Source: Theobroma cacao
Taxonomy: Eukaryota > Streptophyta > Magnoliopsida > Malvales > Malvaceae
Assembly (NCBI RefSeq): GCF_000208745.1
Contig: NC_030858.1
Coordinates: 21,392,839 to 21,456,838 of the forward strand
Direction: 5' to 3'
Length of the DNA stretch: 64,000 nucleotides
In this document: one piece after another, positions 37,121 to 46,866 of the stretch
How positions within the stretch are numbered: position 1 is the first letter of the stretch
Layout of the letters: the number at the start of each line of letters is the position of its first letter
Translations under genes and position numbers: made by a program
Notes under the pieces: generated by a model
The model's input: the letters and a program-made list of their open reading frames with translations, nothing else
Database searches by the model: none
Told to the model about the DNA's origin: nothing

Positions 37121-38196
37121 TGTTGGTCCTGTTAATATGTGCTAGAGGGGGGTTGAATAGCACAATTTGGCTCTTGACAAGATACGAAACTAATTTCTAA
37201 AACAAGGAAAATAAAAACAGAGTAGACAATGGACAACAATTTATAGTGGTTCGGTCCAAGACCTACATCCACCAACTTGATTATCCAACCAAGGATTTTC
37301 CCAACAATTCACTAAGAATTCGGTGAAATTCACAAGCTTCCACCAAGCTTTTACAATGGCTTTTTGCAGGCCCAGCCACAACCTTTACACTAGTTTTTTC
37401 TGGGCTAAACTAAAACCCAAGGTGGTTTTTCAAGGCTTAACCACAACCTATATCATTCAAGCTTTCCCAAGCTTGAACAACCCCTTAGAGTGACTCCCTC
37501 ACTCTAAGTATACAAGAAGAAGTGGTAAAAGAAAGTACCTATGATCACTAGATGATCTGATTGGTACAGGATTGAGTGCTAATCACAAATGTAAAGAGTA
37601 TGCGTTGAGGTGCAGACAAGTGTAGTGAAGCTTTTTTGGTTTTTTAACTTTCTATAGCATAAATCTCATTTAAAGCTTCAAAAAAAATTCTTTCTCATTG
37701 TTGGAATATCCTTTTATACTTGGAGATGCAACTCTGATGGCAGTTAAGCAGTTTATGCTCGTTGGAAACAGTTGAAGATGAGTTCTAGCTGTTAATCTAT
37801 CTTGTAGTGCTTTGGTTCAAGTTGCAAACAAAACACTCTTAGTCAACTAACTTGGTTGACTAAGTTGATTTTGTTTCTAGTTTGCAGATTTTGGCAAAGG
37901 GCACTTAGTCGACTGACTTGGTTGACTAAGTTGGTTCTGTTTCTCAAACTCTTTATCTCGTCATTTCTTCAATTTGAAATTTGGTCAACCAATGTTCTTC
38001 TTTGTTTAACCAACAAGCTTTCTCCTTGTTATTCAGTTACATCTTGTTGATTTTATCCCTCTTTTTATTTCAAAAATACTCTTTAAAGATTTAAGAAATT
38101 AATTTCATGTATTAATTTCCTGCACACTTAAGTAAAGGAATTAGACACAAATAAATGAGAATGTTTTATTGTCATCAAAAACTAATGAAGCCAACA
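37121..38196 (-). repeat. 5' LTR of the minus-strand Sirevirus, 1076 bp
   Basis: It runs from TGTTGGTCCTG to GAAGCCAACA and is the partner of 28026-29096. Palindromic modules lie at 37838-37870 and 37906-37932. A short run of Thr/Leu frames on the opposite strand is not a gene. Confidence 0.93.
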
Positions 38197-40362
38197 CTTG
38201 GAAATAATTGAGTGACATTGGAATGATTGTTTCTGCCATATATGTGGTTAATTGAGAAAGAATGGTGATTCTAGCATAATGTGAGTTATTAAAATGATGA
38301 TTAATGTTTGAATGAGAAAAAAAATGGAATGAGATATAAAAGCATAAAACTAAGAATGTGGTACATATTGCAGCAAATGTGGGTTGAAATGGGAATAATA
38401 AATACCAAGTATATTAAGCTTGGTTTATTGCTAAGAAATGTGTAAGTGGAAAAGGATTACCATGGTGATTAACTAAAGGAGGAAACGGGTGACTAGCATG
38501 CTAATTTAATACAAAACGTAACCGGATAAGTGGTGAAATAGTATCCGACCATTGTAATGTGAGTAGGGGGTGTCTATTTCAAAAGTTTCATAAATTATAT
38601 ACTGATATACATTTAATAAACATAGCTGGTTTTCTTTAAATGCAATTGTGGATAACATGAGTTGTTAGCCTCGGTAGGCAATTTTTAAATGGATTTGTAA
38701 TCAATTATACTATTTTTGTGGAAAGCATGAGTTGCAAGAAAATGATAAGTGATTTGAATACATAGTTTGCAATGATTTATACACTGCTATTGTGGAAAGC
38801 ATGAATTGGTGGAAACGATAGGTAATTGTGAATGCAAATTGACTTGGAAGTTGTTTGTGTATTCTATATATATATATACATATATGTAAAGTGTTTTAGA
38901 AACCAGGAAACAAGCCCTTTTGTAATGTTTTGCATTAAATCTGCGAGTTATATCTTTGTTAGACGTGCATAGTTAATGTACTTGTTAAATGGTTTAAATG
39001 CAAATTTTTGAGAGCAAATTTTAGTTCGATCTTTATATAAATGTTTACACCATGCTTTTTTATGTGAAAAGCAATTTGAAAGGTTATTGAGCCTTATTTT
39101 CAAATGATTCAAAGCAAAAGTCTTGGAAAGCTTGATTTGGTTTTGAAAATGGTTTTGACAAACTAAGAGCATTGAGAGTAGGTTTAATGTCACATCGGGA
39201 TAGTGTGACCCTTGTGCACAAGTGAGCTCGAGCTAGAGAACCTTTGGGTAGTCGACGGGTTGTTAGACTTGGCTAGGCCACGGTCTATGATTATACGTGG
39301 CAAGGCCATGGGTTGTTATATGTGGCAAGGTCACAAGTTGATATACGTGGTTGCGACCATATGATTTCTCCAATGTCGGCCAACATCATCAAGATTGCCA
39401 TGGTTGTGGGAATCTGGTAGAGCGGGGCCTCTCGAATTGTTATTACATGGAAGAAGGTCCACAGATTGATTATCTATGATTACCTATTCGAGAGCCTTGA
39501 CAGTTTTTAGATTTGTACTCTTTTACATGGTGGAGAGTTACTATTTTTTTGCAGTTCCCCTATTTGATTGAAAACTTTCATTGCTTTATATGTTGATTAT
39601 GAGTTGATATATGTAGATGTACACGATTATTTTTACATGCCACACATTTTGAGAGTGTGCGTGATTTTATACGACTATTGTGTTTTTAAAAGAAATAGAT
39701 GATTTCGAGGATTGAAATTTATTTTACTACGCTTTGTTTGGCATTGTTTACCAAGGAAAGTATTGCGCTACAATTTTACGGCATTATTTTACTAGGCAGA
39801 TATACCTTACTTTTTATTTGGTTTTATAAGGCTATCATTTTCTATTCTGGTTTTATTACTCAAATGATTTGCTCTAAGCTTGTTTCCCATTTACGCCCTG
39901 TTTACAGAGTCGATGATCACTGAGTTTGTGAGACTTACCCCCTTATCACCCTATTTGCATATAAGTGATCAGCCTAGCGTGCATTCATCGGCATCTATTG
40001 TCTACCGCGGATAGGTAAGGGCATCTCATAGCATTTTATCTCGAGTCGCTCCACTGTTAGAGGTCGCGTCATTTGTAATGTATTTTATTTTTGTAAATTG
40101 ATACTAGACTCAATATAAAATTACAATTGGAGATTTTAGACTATAATGTACTTTTACAATTATGGTGAATAAAGGTTAGGATAACTTATTACGACTTTTG
40201 TTCAAATTCTATTACAAAGTGTAATACAGTTCAAAGTAATTTCATAGATTGATGGCATGAATATGAAGTAATAACTAAAGTTTAAATTAAGGCTTGTTCA
40301 GGACTTGGTGGGTTCTCTCGCAAGACTCGGACATCGGTAGCGATCGAGGAGCTATTGTTACA

Positions 40363-40520
40363 AATTGCGTGACTGGTTTATTTGGCATTACATGATTGAA
40401 TATTAGGCAATGTGTGACTAGATATTAGGTATTGTGAGACTAGCTTTTAGGAATTGTATGACTTGTGCATTGCTTGACTAGTTTGTAAGCATTGCATGAC
40501 TGGTTTTTAGTTATTGTGTT
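40363..40520 (+). repeat. Minisatellite block 1, right part
   Basis: Continues the block interrupted at 20026 with the same ~20-bp unit (for example TATTAGGCAATGTGTGACTAG). It starts with the AATTG duplication and fades near 40520. Confidence 0.82.
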
Positions 40521-40787
40521 ACTTTATCTACTTATTGTTGAAGTTGAATATCTACCAATTGAGCCCCTTTATTCTATTAAATTAGCAGAGAATTAGAAAT
40601 GCTTAATAACCAATATAGTCCCCTTAATTCCACTTGTGTCAGTGTAGAAAACCATACAAACTCAATTGACATAGCATTCTGAAATTCTCTTTAAATCACT
40701 TATTGCATCGATTTACAGGCTAACCATATTTATTAGAAAGCAAGCCCAAAACCATTAAACACCTTTCCAAGAGTCACCATTCATGCC

Positions 40788-40795
40788 TATAAATA
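40788..40795 (+). promoter_or_regulatory. TATA box upstream of a small ORF
   Basis: TATAAATA, 66 bases before an ATG in good plant context (CTTCTCATGGCT). The spacing would leave a leader of about 40 bases. Confidence 0.5.
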
Positions 40796-40860
40796 GAGGA
40801 AACCTTTGTCCATTTCATTCAAAATCGTCTAAATGAAAGTCACAAAATCTCAAACTTCTC

Positions 40861-41106
40861 ATGGCTTTTAAACATTCTAGAGGGGAAACTGGGAAGCGTG
40901 TTACTTCTTAAAAGGAAGATATCCTTAAATATGTTGCAACATATATCAGAAAATTGATGGATGTGATTGAGAACATGGAGAAACACTTACGTGTTTTGAT
41001 TAACAAGGTGTTTGTTAGGACAGAAGTTCTACAGACAAAAATTTTAAACAATAACAAAATTTTGGTTGAATTTTATGAAATAGTTGATGAGATTAAGAAG
41101 AAATGA
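40861..41106 (+). pseudogene. Small unidentified ORF (81 codons) with one premature stop, between minisatellite blocks
   Basis: I do not recognise this protein. From ATG at 40861 the frame reads MAFKHSRGETGKRVTS, then TAA (40909-40911, one change from CAA), then a further 64 codons ending EIVDEIKKK at 41104-41106. The later part looks like one long Lys/Glu/Leu helix (DVIENMEKHLRVLINK). A TATA box lies upstream, and AATAAAA occurs 64 bases after the stop (41170-41176). It sits upstream of the MULE transposase and may belong to that element, either as a captured gene piece or as a second element gene. Chance cannot be excluded. Confidence 0.4.
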
Positions 41107-41329
41107 AGCATAGAAGGCTTATAATACATGGTTCTGATGCTGTATCATCTGCTTAGTTTCAGCTTTACGAATAAAAATTTTGTTTTACTGCATATTTTAC
41201 ATAAATAGTAACTACCATTAATTTTTTTTATGCTCAATAATTTGTTTGCTTACCATAATTTCTTAATTTTCTATTTATATAAGAGAATCAAAGGTATGGT
41301 GACAATAGTTGGAATATTATATAATTTGG
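41107..41329 (+). other. AT-rich stretch between the small ORF and minisatellite block 2
   Basis: About 220 bases, no frame. It contains a possible polyadenylation signal (AATAAAA, 41170-41176). Confidence 0.5.
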
Positions 41330-41700
41330 TAGGCATTACGTGATTAGATTTTAGGCATTGTGTGAATGGATATTAGGCATTGCGTGACAAGTTGTGATGT
41401 ATTCCATGACTGGTTGTTATGTATTGCGTTAGTTAAGCTTTGTGTGACTGGATTTAGGCATTGTGTGACTAGTTTATTTAGCATACATGAGTGGATAATG
41501 TGCATTGTGTGACTTAATATTAGGTATTGTGAGACTGGCTTTTAGGCATTATGTTACTTGTGCAATGCATCTCTTGTTTTTAGGTATTGCTTGACTAGTT
41601 TTTAGGCATTATGTGATTTGATATTAGGCCTTGTGAGATTGACTTTAAGGTATTGCATGACTTAGGCATTGCGTGATTGGTTTTTATGCATTGTGTGACA
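41330..41700 (+). repeat. Minisatellite block 2 (unit about 20 bp)
   Basis: About 18 imperfect copies of TTTTAGGCATTGTGTGACTGG. The order of variant units (for example GGTTGTTATGTATTGCGT followed by AGTTAAGC) parallels block 1, so the two blocks look like copies of one array, not independent expansions. The array ends directly before the MULE coding sequence. Confidence 0.85.
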
Positions 41701-42802
41701 CTTTTTGATAAATTAATTGATTGTGACACTTATGTTCTATTAAATTTCAACGGCTTGCTAAATGTGAAGCTTATGATTACATACGGTGGTCATCGAGTCG
41801 ATGACACTTATAAGGGTGGTGAGACACGAGTGAGGAGCGTTGGAAGTGATTTGTCATTATCAAGCCTAATGAAACTGATTGAAGATGTTGTTGGGGTAAA
41901 CTTATAAAATCACAAAATTGAGCTACTTGTATTGCTCAATTAGGTCGTAAGGGTTTCACGCGTAGTTATCGGGGATGATAAAGATGTAGTAAGTATTCTA
42001 GAGATGAGAGGGTAGTTGTAATGTTTGTAAAAGTTAAGGAATGAAATGAAAATGTTATGCTACATGAACAATGTGTCCAACATAATAATCACCTGAATCA
42101 AAATTACATTGCTTCTAACATACCACACCATGCATTCCCTAACGAACAACAATGGCAATCACCATTGACATATGTACATGAGTTTGAGCAGCCCTGTACA
42201 AACATGAAGTGTCTGCAAATGAAATCTACACAATTCTAATTAGAATGTGCATCGAATGAAATACTTAGTTCTTAACCAACGAATGTAACCTATGCTCTGG
42301 AACGCATTGGTTCCATTGCCATTCATAAACAACACTGTGATATCGCAAGTGATGACTATGCATCTGATTAGATGGATGATGATTGTGAAAATGATGACAT
42401 TACTGAATCAAATGATGAGATGGATGATGACTGTGAAAATGATTACGTTGGTGAGCATGATGACTGTTGAGAGGAGGATAGTGGTGAGGCGATGACATTC
42501 CGGATTGCAATCATAGAGATGGCAGTACATAACATGTGACAACTGTAGTGTTACAAGATGTTCAGTGCAATGACCATGGATGACAACCTTATAGTTGGTG
42601 AGATTAGGATTCATCCTCCTGACGACATTGATCAAGAAAGGGTAAATGTAGGAGTATATCATTCATGGATTATTTCTAGAGTAGATATGATATCCTTTCA
42701 AATAGTTATGACCAAGGAGTCTAGATCAAGTGATGACCACTTATATCGCAGAAAAGTGTTTCCATCCAAGGTGAAATTTAAATGAGCGTTGAGCATGTTG
42801 CC
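41677..42802 (+). pseudogene. MULE transposase, N-terminal piece
   Basis: The piece reads KLMITYGGHRVDDTYKGGET and then VRSVGSDLSLSSLMKLIEDV, the N-terminal (PB1-like) block common to plant Mutator-like transposases. An acidic region follows (ESNDEMDDDCEND near 42420). Then about 42610-42802 reads DHLYRRKVFPSKVKFK, a stop and ALSML, the lead-in to the DNA-binding domain. Frame changes and stops are present. The coding sequence breaks at TTGCC (42798-42802), where a solo LTR is inserted, and resumes at 44732. The 41677 start is only the first ATG of the frame; the natural start is probably nearer 41750. Confidence 0.78.
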
Positions 42803-44726
42803 TGTAACGACCCCTCCTAAATCATTACCGGTGTACGAGACTTTCGAGGAATTCTGCCAAGTCTCGAACAAGCCTTATTTGAGATTTTCATTAGATTCAT
42901 TAAATACGCATCCATGTGTGTAAGTGAACATTAATAATTGTACTACTATTTACTCCATTCAAAATAATAACAATTAAATATCAATTGCAAAGTCTTTAAC
43001 AATTCATGTCATAAGTTAACAACATTTTTCAACATTTAGCAAATTCTTTATCACACAACCCTAGGCAGCGGAGCGACTCGGAGTGGGTTAGGAGATGTTT
43101 TTACCTAATTTACGGTGGACCGTATGCCCCAATGATTACACGTTAGGCTGATCGCTATCTACAAAAAGGGGAAATAAAAGGGGTGTAAGTCTCACAGACT
43201 CAGTGATCATCAACCTTGTGAGCAGGCGAGGAGAGGAAACAAACATAAAGATGGAGTATTTATAAATCCAAGAGTAGGCGTAGAAAGCACACTTCATTAA
43301 ACTGAGAGATTTTGTTTTTATACCTTGCAAGTGTTAAGAATAATAAATCACAAGTAAACATATATGAAAACAGTTATATTTAAGGTACTAAAAAAATATT
43401 TCAATTTTGATATTCAATCAATAGTAAATCCAGTGGCAAGTGTAGAATGAAGAGTCTCAAATAAAAAAAAATGCGAAATAACTTATCACCCATAAATATG
43501 CGAATTTCACTTGCCATTCAATGGTAAATATCAAGTGTTAATGCCATGCTTTGTGTAATAAAAATCGACAAGTGAGCATCATCCTCGGGTAGGTTTAGTA
43601 TAGCCTTTAGACTTACTCTCTCACACATCATCACTTACTCGTGGGAACTGCCCATGCCGCCATATGTAAATCGGGGCTTCAGGTCCCTCTTTACCTACTC
43701 GTGGGAATTGCCCACTCCACCCAATATGAACTGGGATATAGTTTTTGAAATTTAGTACCCACTCGCCTCACAATAGCGGGGAGCTACTTCGCTATTGATT
43801 CGTGCATGCATCTAGCTATTCTTTTTTCTTTTCCTGTTTCTTTCTTTCTCTTTCCTGCTCTTTTTTTTTTCTTTTCTTTTCTGTTTCTCTCCTTTCTCTC
43901 CTTGCTACTAGTGTTCCTTCTAGTCGACGTTTCTATTTTTTTTCTTTTTTCCTTTCCCCCTTTTCTCCTCTGGCATCGCTGCTCTCCCTCTTTCTCCCTT
44001 CTTCTTTTTCTTCTTTCTTCTTTCTTCTCTCTCTTGTTTCTTCTCCGACATGCCGTTACTCTCCCTCTATCTTTTTTCTTCTTTTTCTTTTTTCCTCTCT
44101 CTCCTCTTTCTTCTCCGGTATGTCGCTACTCTCCCTCTCTCTTCCTTCTTCTTTTTCTTATTTCCTCACTCGGGTACCCATTCTTCAGGTCACTATCTTT
44201 CTTCTCTTTTTTTTTTCTATCTTGTCCTTCAATTTTGGTCGACCCCCCCTTTTTTTTCTTCTTTTCCTCTTGACTGTCCCCCCCTTTTTCTTCTCCTTTT
44301 TTCTTGTGTTTTCTCTCTTTTTCCCTTCTTCCAATGGTCGGTTAAGAGAAAAAGAAAAAATAAATTTTAGAGAGAAAATGATGATAATTGAGGCCATGTG
44401 ATTTTTTTTTAAATCAAGCTAGTGCGATAAGCAACTTTGACATTTTGGTTGTACACATGTAAAGGAAGATAGATACACAAAAATTGAAATTTAAAATGTG
44501 TAAAAGGGTCAAATTGTCAAAGAGGAAAGTTTAAGGATTTAAATATAAATTAAATAGAAGAAATAAATTAATATTTTAATAATATTTTGTTCATAAATAA
44601 TATTTTATTCCAATATATGTTCTTTTCGCCCATTCTCGCTCTATGGAACTTAAATTTATGTTAAATGCCCCTTCGTCCGATCGATATGGTCGTATGGGCT
44701 TCTAAACGAGAGTACGAGGTGTTACA
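42803..44726 (-). mobile_element. Solo LTR, minus strand, 1924 bp, inside the MULE gene
   Basis: It reads TGTAACACCTCG...GGGGTCGTTACA on the minus strand. Target duplications are TTGCC (42798-42802) and TTACC (44727-44731), one G to A apart. The pyrimidine tract at 43800-44350 is the reversed purine tract of this subfamily and gives long Ser/Phe/Leu frames that are not genes. It is the shortest member here, and removing it restores the MULE reading SMLPLEEHFKTRV. Confidence 0.9.
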
Positions 44727-44731
44727 TTACC

Positions 44732-45732
44732 ACTAGAAGAACATTTCAAAACTAGAGTTAAAAACTCATGTCATACTCGTTTTGAGGTTGCTTGTAAGGA
44801 CAAGGCATGCAAGTTCGCTGTGCATGCAACAATATTGTATGACGGAGATTATTGGCAAGTTCGCATTTTTCACAAGGTATACAAGTATATTGCTGATGGT
44901 TTACAAGGTGGGTAACGAACAATGAGCACAAGGTTAAATGGTTTAGCTTATGTCCCCCAAGCTGCAAGGAAATAATGTAACACCATTAAGACCTAAGGAA
45001 ATAATGGAAGAGATAAATCACAAGTAGAGATTGCAATGCTAGTATAGCAAGGCCTAACAAGTGAAGAGGTATGCAGAGAGTCTTGTTTTTGGTCCCTGGG
45101 AGGAGTCATTCGAACTCTTACCCATGTATTTCCATATGTTGAAACATGAAAATCTTGGTATAGTCATAGTTGTGGCTACGGATCAATACTAACGATTCAA
45201 ATGTTGTTTCTAGGCACATGAGGCATGTATCTGGGGGTTTCAGGGTTATAATGTGGCTTGTAGCTACTATCAATGCCACACATCTTAAAGGTAGATTTAG
45301 GGTATTTTGTTTGTTGTTGTCTGCAAAGATGTGAATGAGCAGATATATCCAATTGCATTTTGCATTGGCCGTGTGGAGGATGAAGAGTCGTGGTTGTAGT
45401 TTCTTACTAATTGCATCGTGTAATTGGTTGTCCTAAAAATGCAATGTTCATTTTTTATTAGCATATTGGCATGAAGAATGCAGTTGAGAAAGTGTACCAC
45501 AACGTGCACCACGGTTTATACAATTACCACTTGAGAAAACATGTAAAAAATAGGTTCAAGCGCAAAGACATTGCAGTGATTTTCACCCTCATAGCCAACT
45601 GCTACACTATAGTCTATTTGAACAGACATACGAATCAGTTGAAACAGCTTTGCAAGGATGCTTACGACTATTTTATGATATTATTCCTTGAGAGATGGGC
45701 ATGTGCATGGTCATTGGTAAAGCACTACAAAC
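44732..45732 (+). pseudogene. MULE transposase, DNA-binding and catalytic piece
   Basis: 44735-44912 reads LEEHFKTRVKNSCHTRFEVA and CKDKACKFAVHATILYDGDY, the Cys-rich DNA-binding domain of Mutator-like transposases. Next, in changing frames, come SFELLPMYFHML, then INATHLKGRF at about 45269-45298, then NEQIYPIAFCIGRVEDEESW, and finally HHGLYNYHLRKHVKNRFKRK and ERWACAWSLVKHYK up to 45730. The block INATHLKG stands where family members usually have DGTHLKG, so the first catalytic Asp seems to be Asn (AAT at 45272-45274). Many stops. The frame runs into the Sirevirus LTR at 45733, so the frame end past that point is foreign. Confidence 0.85.
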
Positions 45733-46808
45733 TGTTGGCTCCATTAGTTTTTGATGACAATAAAACATTCTCATTTATGTGTGTCTAATACCTTTATTTG
45801 AGTGTCTAGGAAATTAATATATGAAATTAATTTGTTAACTCTTCAAAGAGTATTTTTGAAAGAAAAAGAGGGATAAAATCAACAAGATGTAATTGAATAA
45901 CAAGGAGGAAGCTTATTGGTTAAATAAGGAAGAACATTGGTTGACCAAATTTCAAATTGGAGAAATGACGGGCTAAAGAGTTTGAGAAACAGAGCCAACT
46001 TAGTCAACCAAGTCAGTCGACTAAGTGCGCTCAGCCATAATCTGCAAACTAGAAACAGATTCAACTTAGTCAACCAAGTTAGTCGACTAAGAGCTCTCTA
46101 TTTACAATTTGAACTAGAGCACTACAAGACAAAGTAACGGCTAGAACTCATCCTCAACTGTTTTCAACGGCCATAAATTGTCAAACTTCCATCAGAGTTG
46201 CATCTCCAAGTATAAAAGGGTCTTCCAACAATGAGAAACAAGTTTTTTAGAAGCTTTGAATGAGATTTGAGCTGTAGAAAGTTGAAAAACCAGAAAAGCT
46301 TCACTGCACTTGTTTGCACTTAAACACTTACTCTTTGCCATTGTATTTAGCACTCAATCTTGTACCATTCAGATCAACTTGTGATCATAGGTACTTTCTT
46401 TAACCTCTCTTCTTGTATACTTAGACTGAGGAAGTCACTCTAAGGGGTTGTTCAAGCTTGGGAAAGCTTGAATGTTATAGGTTGTGGTTGAGCCTTGGGA
46501 AACCACTTTGGGTTTTAGTTGAGCTCGTGAAAAACTAATGTAAAGGTTTTGGCTGAGCTTGGGAAAAGCCATTGTAAAAGCTTGGTGAAAGCTTGTGAAT
46601 TTCATCAGATTCTTAGAGAATCGTTGAGAAAATCCTTGGTTGGATAATCAAGGTAGTGGATGTAGGTCTTGGACCCAACCACTCTAAATTTTTGTGCACC
46701 TTATACTCTATTTTTATATTCTTAAGTTTTGGAAATTAGTTCCACATCTTGTCAAGAACTAAATTGTGCTATTCACCCCCCCTTTAGCACATATTAACGG
46801 GACCAACA
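45733..46808 (+). repeat. 5' LTR of the plus-strand Sirevirus, 1076 bp
   Basis: It runs from TGTTGGCTCCATT to GGGACCAACA. It contains two long copies of the palindromic module CAACTTAGTCAACCAAG...AGTCGACTAAG (45996-46026 and 46062-46093). Confidence 0.93.
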
Positions 46809-46810
46809 AA

Positions 46811-46825
46811 TGGTATCAAAGCTAG
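46811..46825 (+). other. Primer binding site of the plus Sirevirus
   Basis: TGGTATCAAAGCTAG begins two bases after the LTR and is identical to the minus copy, including the A at position 9. Confidence 0.82.
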
Positions 46826-46866
46826 TTTCCTGTTATTAAGGCTTAACATCCTTTAGGATGATCCAA

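Larger units (their letters stand above)
28026..38196 (-). mobile_element. Sirevirus-type copia retrotransposon, minus strand, both LTRs present, coding decayed
   Basis: 10.2 kb, flanked by a perfect CTTGG duplication (28021-28025 and 38197-38201). Order on the minus strand: 5' LTR (38196-37121), primer site, gag with two zinc-knuckle regions, pol as protease, integrase, reverse transcriptase and RNase H, an extra ORF after pol, several G-rich purine tracts, 3' LTR (29096-28026). Integrase before reverse transcriptase makes it copia. The long gag, the extra 3' ORF and the repeated purine tracts fit the Sirevirus (Maximus/SIRE) branch. Stops, frameshifts and lost catalytic residues show it is inactive. 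The LTRs differ at roughly one base in ten over the parts I compared, so it is old. Confidence 0.93.
20027..40362 (+). mobile_element. Outer solo LTR, about 4.2 kb, ends now 20 kb apart because of nested insertions
   Basis: It starts TGTAACACCTTG at 20027 and ends GCTATTGTTACA at 40362. AATTG precedes the start (20022-20026) and follows the end (40363-40367). The LTR survives in three pieces, 20027-20353, 26321-28025 and 38202-40362, joined at the TTAGT and CTTGG target sites. I see no primer site, purine tract or coding in those pieces, so it is a solo LTR. Piece 2 carries the family's GGGTAAGTATATATCTAAATA block and a purine-rich stretch. Piece 3 carries the block CACATCGGGATAGTGTGACC, CCTTTGGGTAGTCGACG and the terminal CTCGCAAGACTCGGACATCG. 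Confidence 0.9.

Noticed and set aside
43802..44401. 199-codon Ser/Phe/Leu-rich frame resembling a multi-pass membrane protein
   Set aside because: It is translation of a pyrimidine tract inside a solo LTR. All three frames give similar low-complexity peptides, and the reversed tract is purine-rich in sister copies.
45471..45788. A single 105-codon protein ending in FDDNKTFSFMCV
   Set aside because: The last part is translated from the Sirevirus LTR that begins at 45733. Only the residues before that belong to the MULE.
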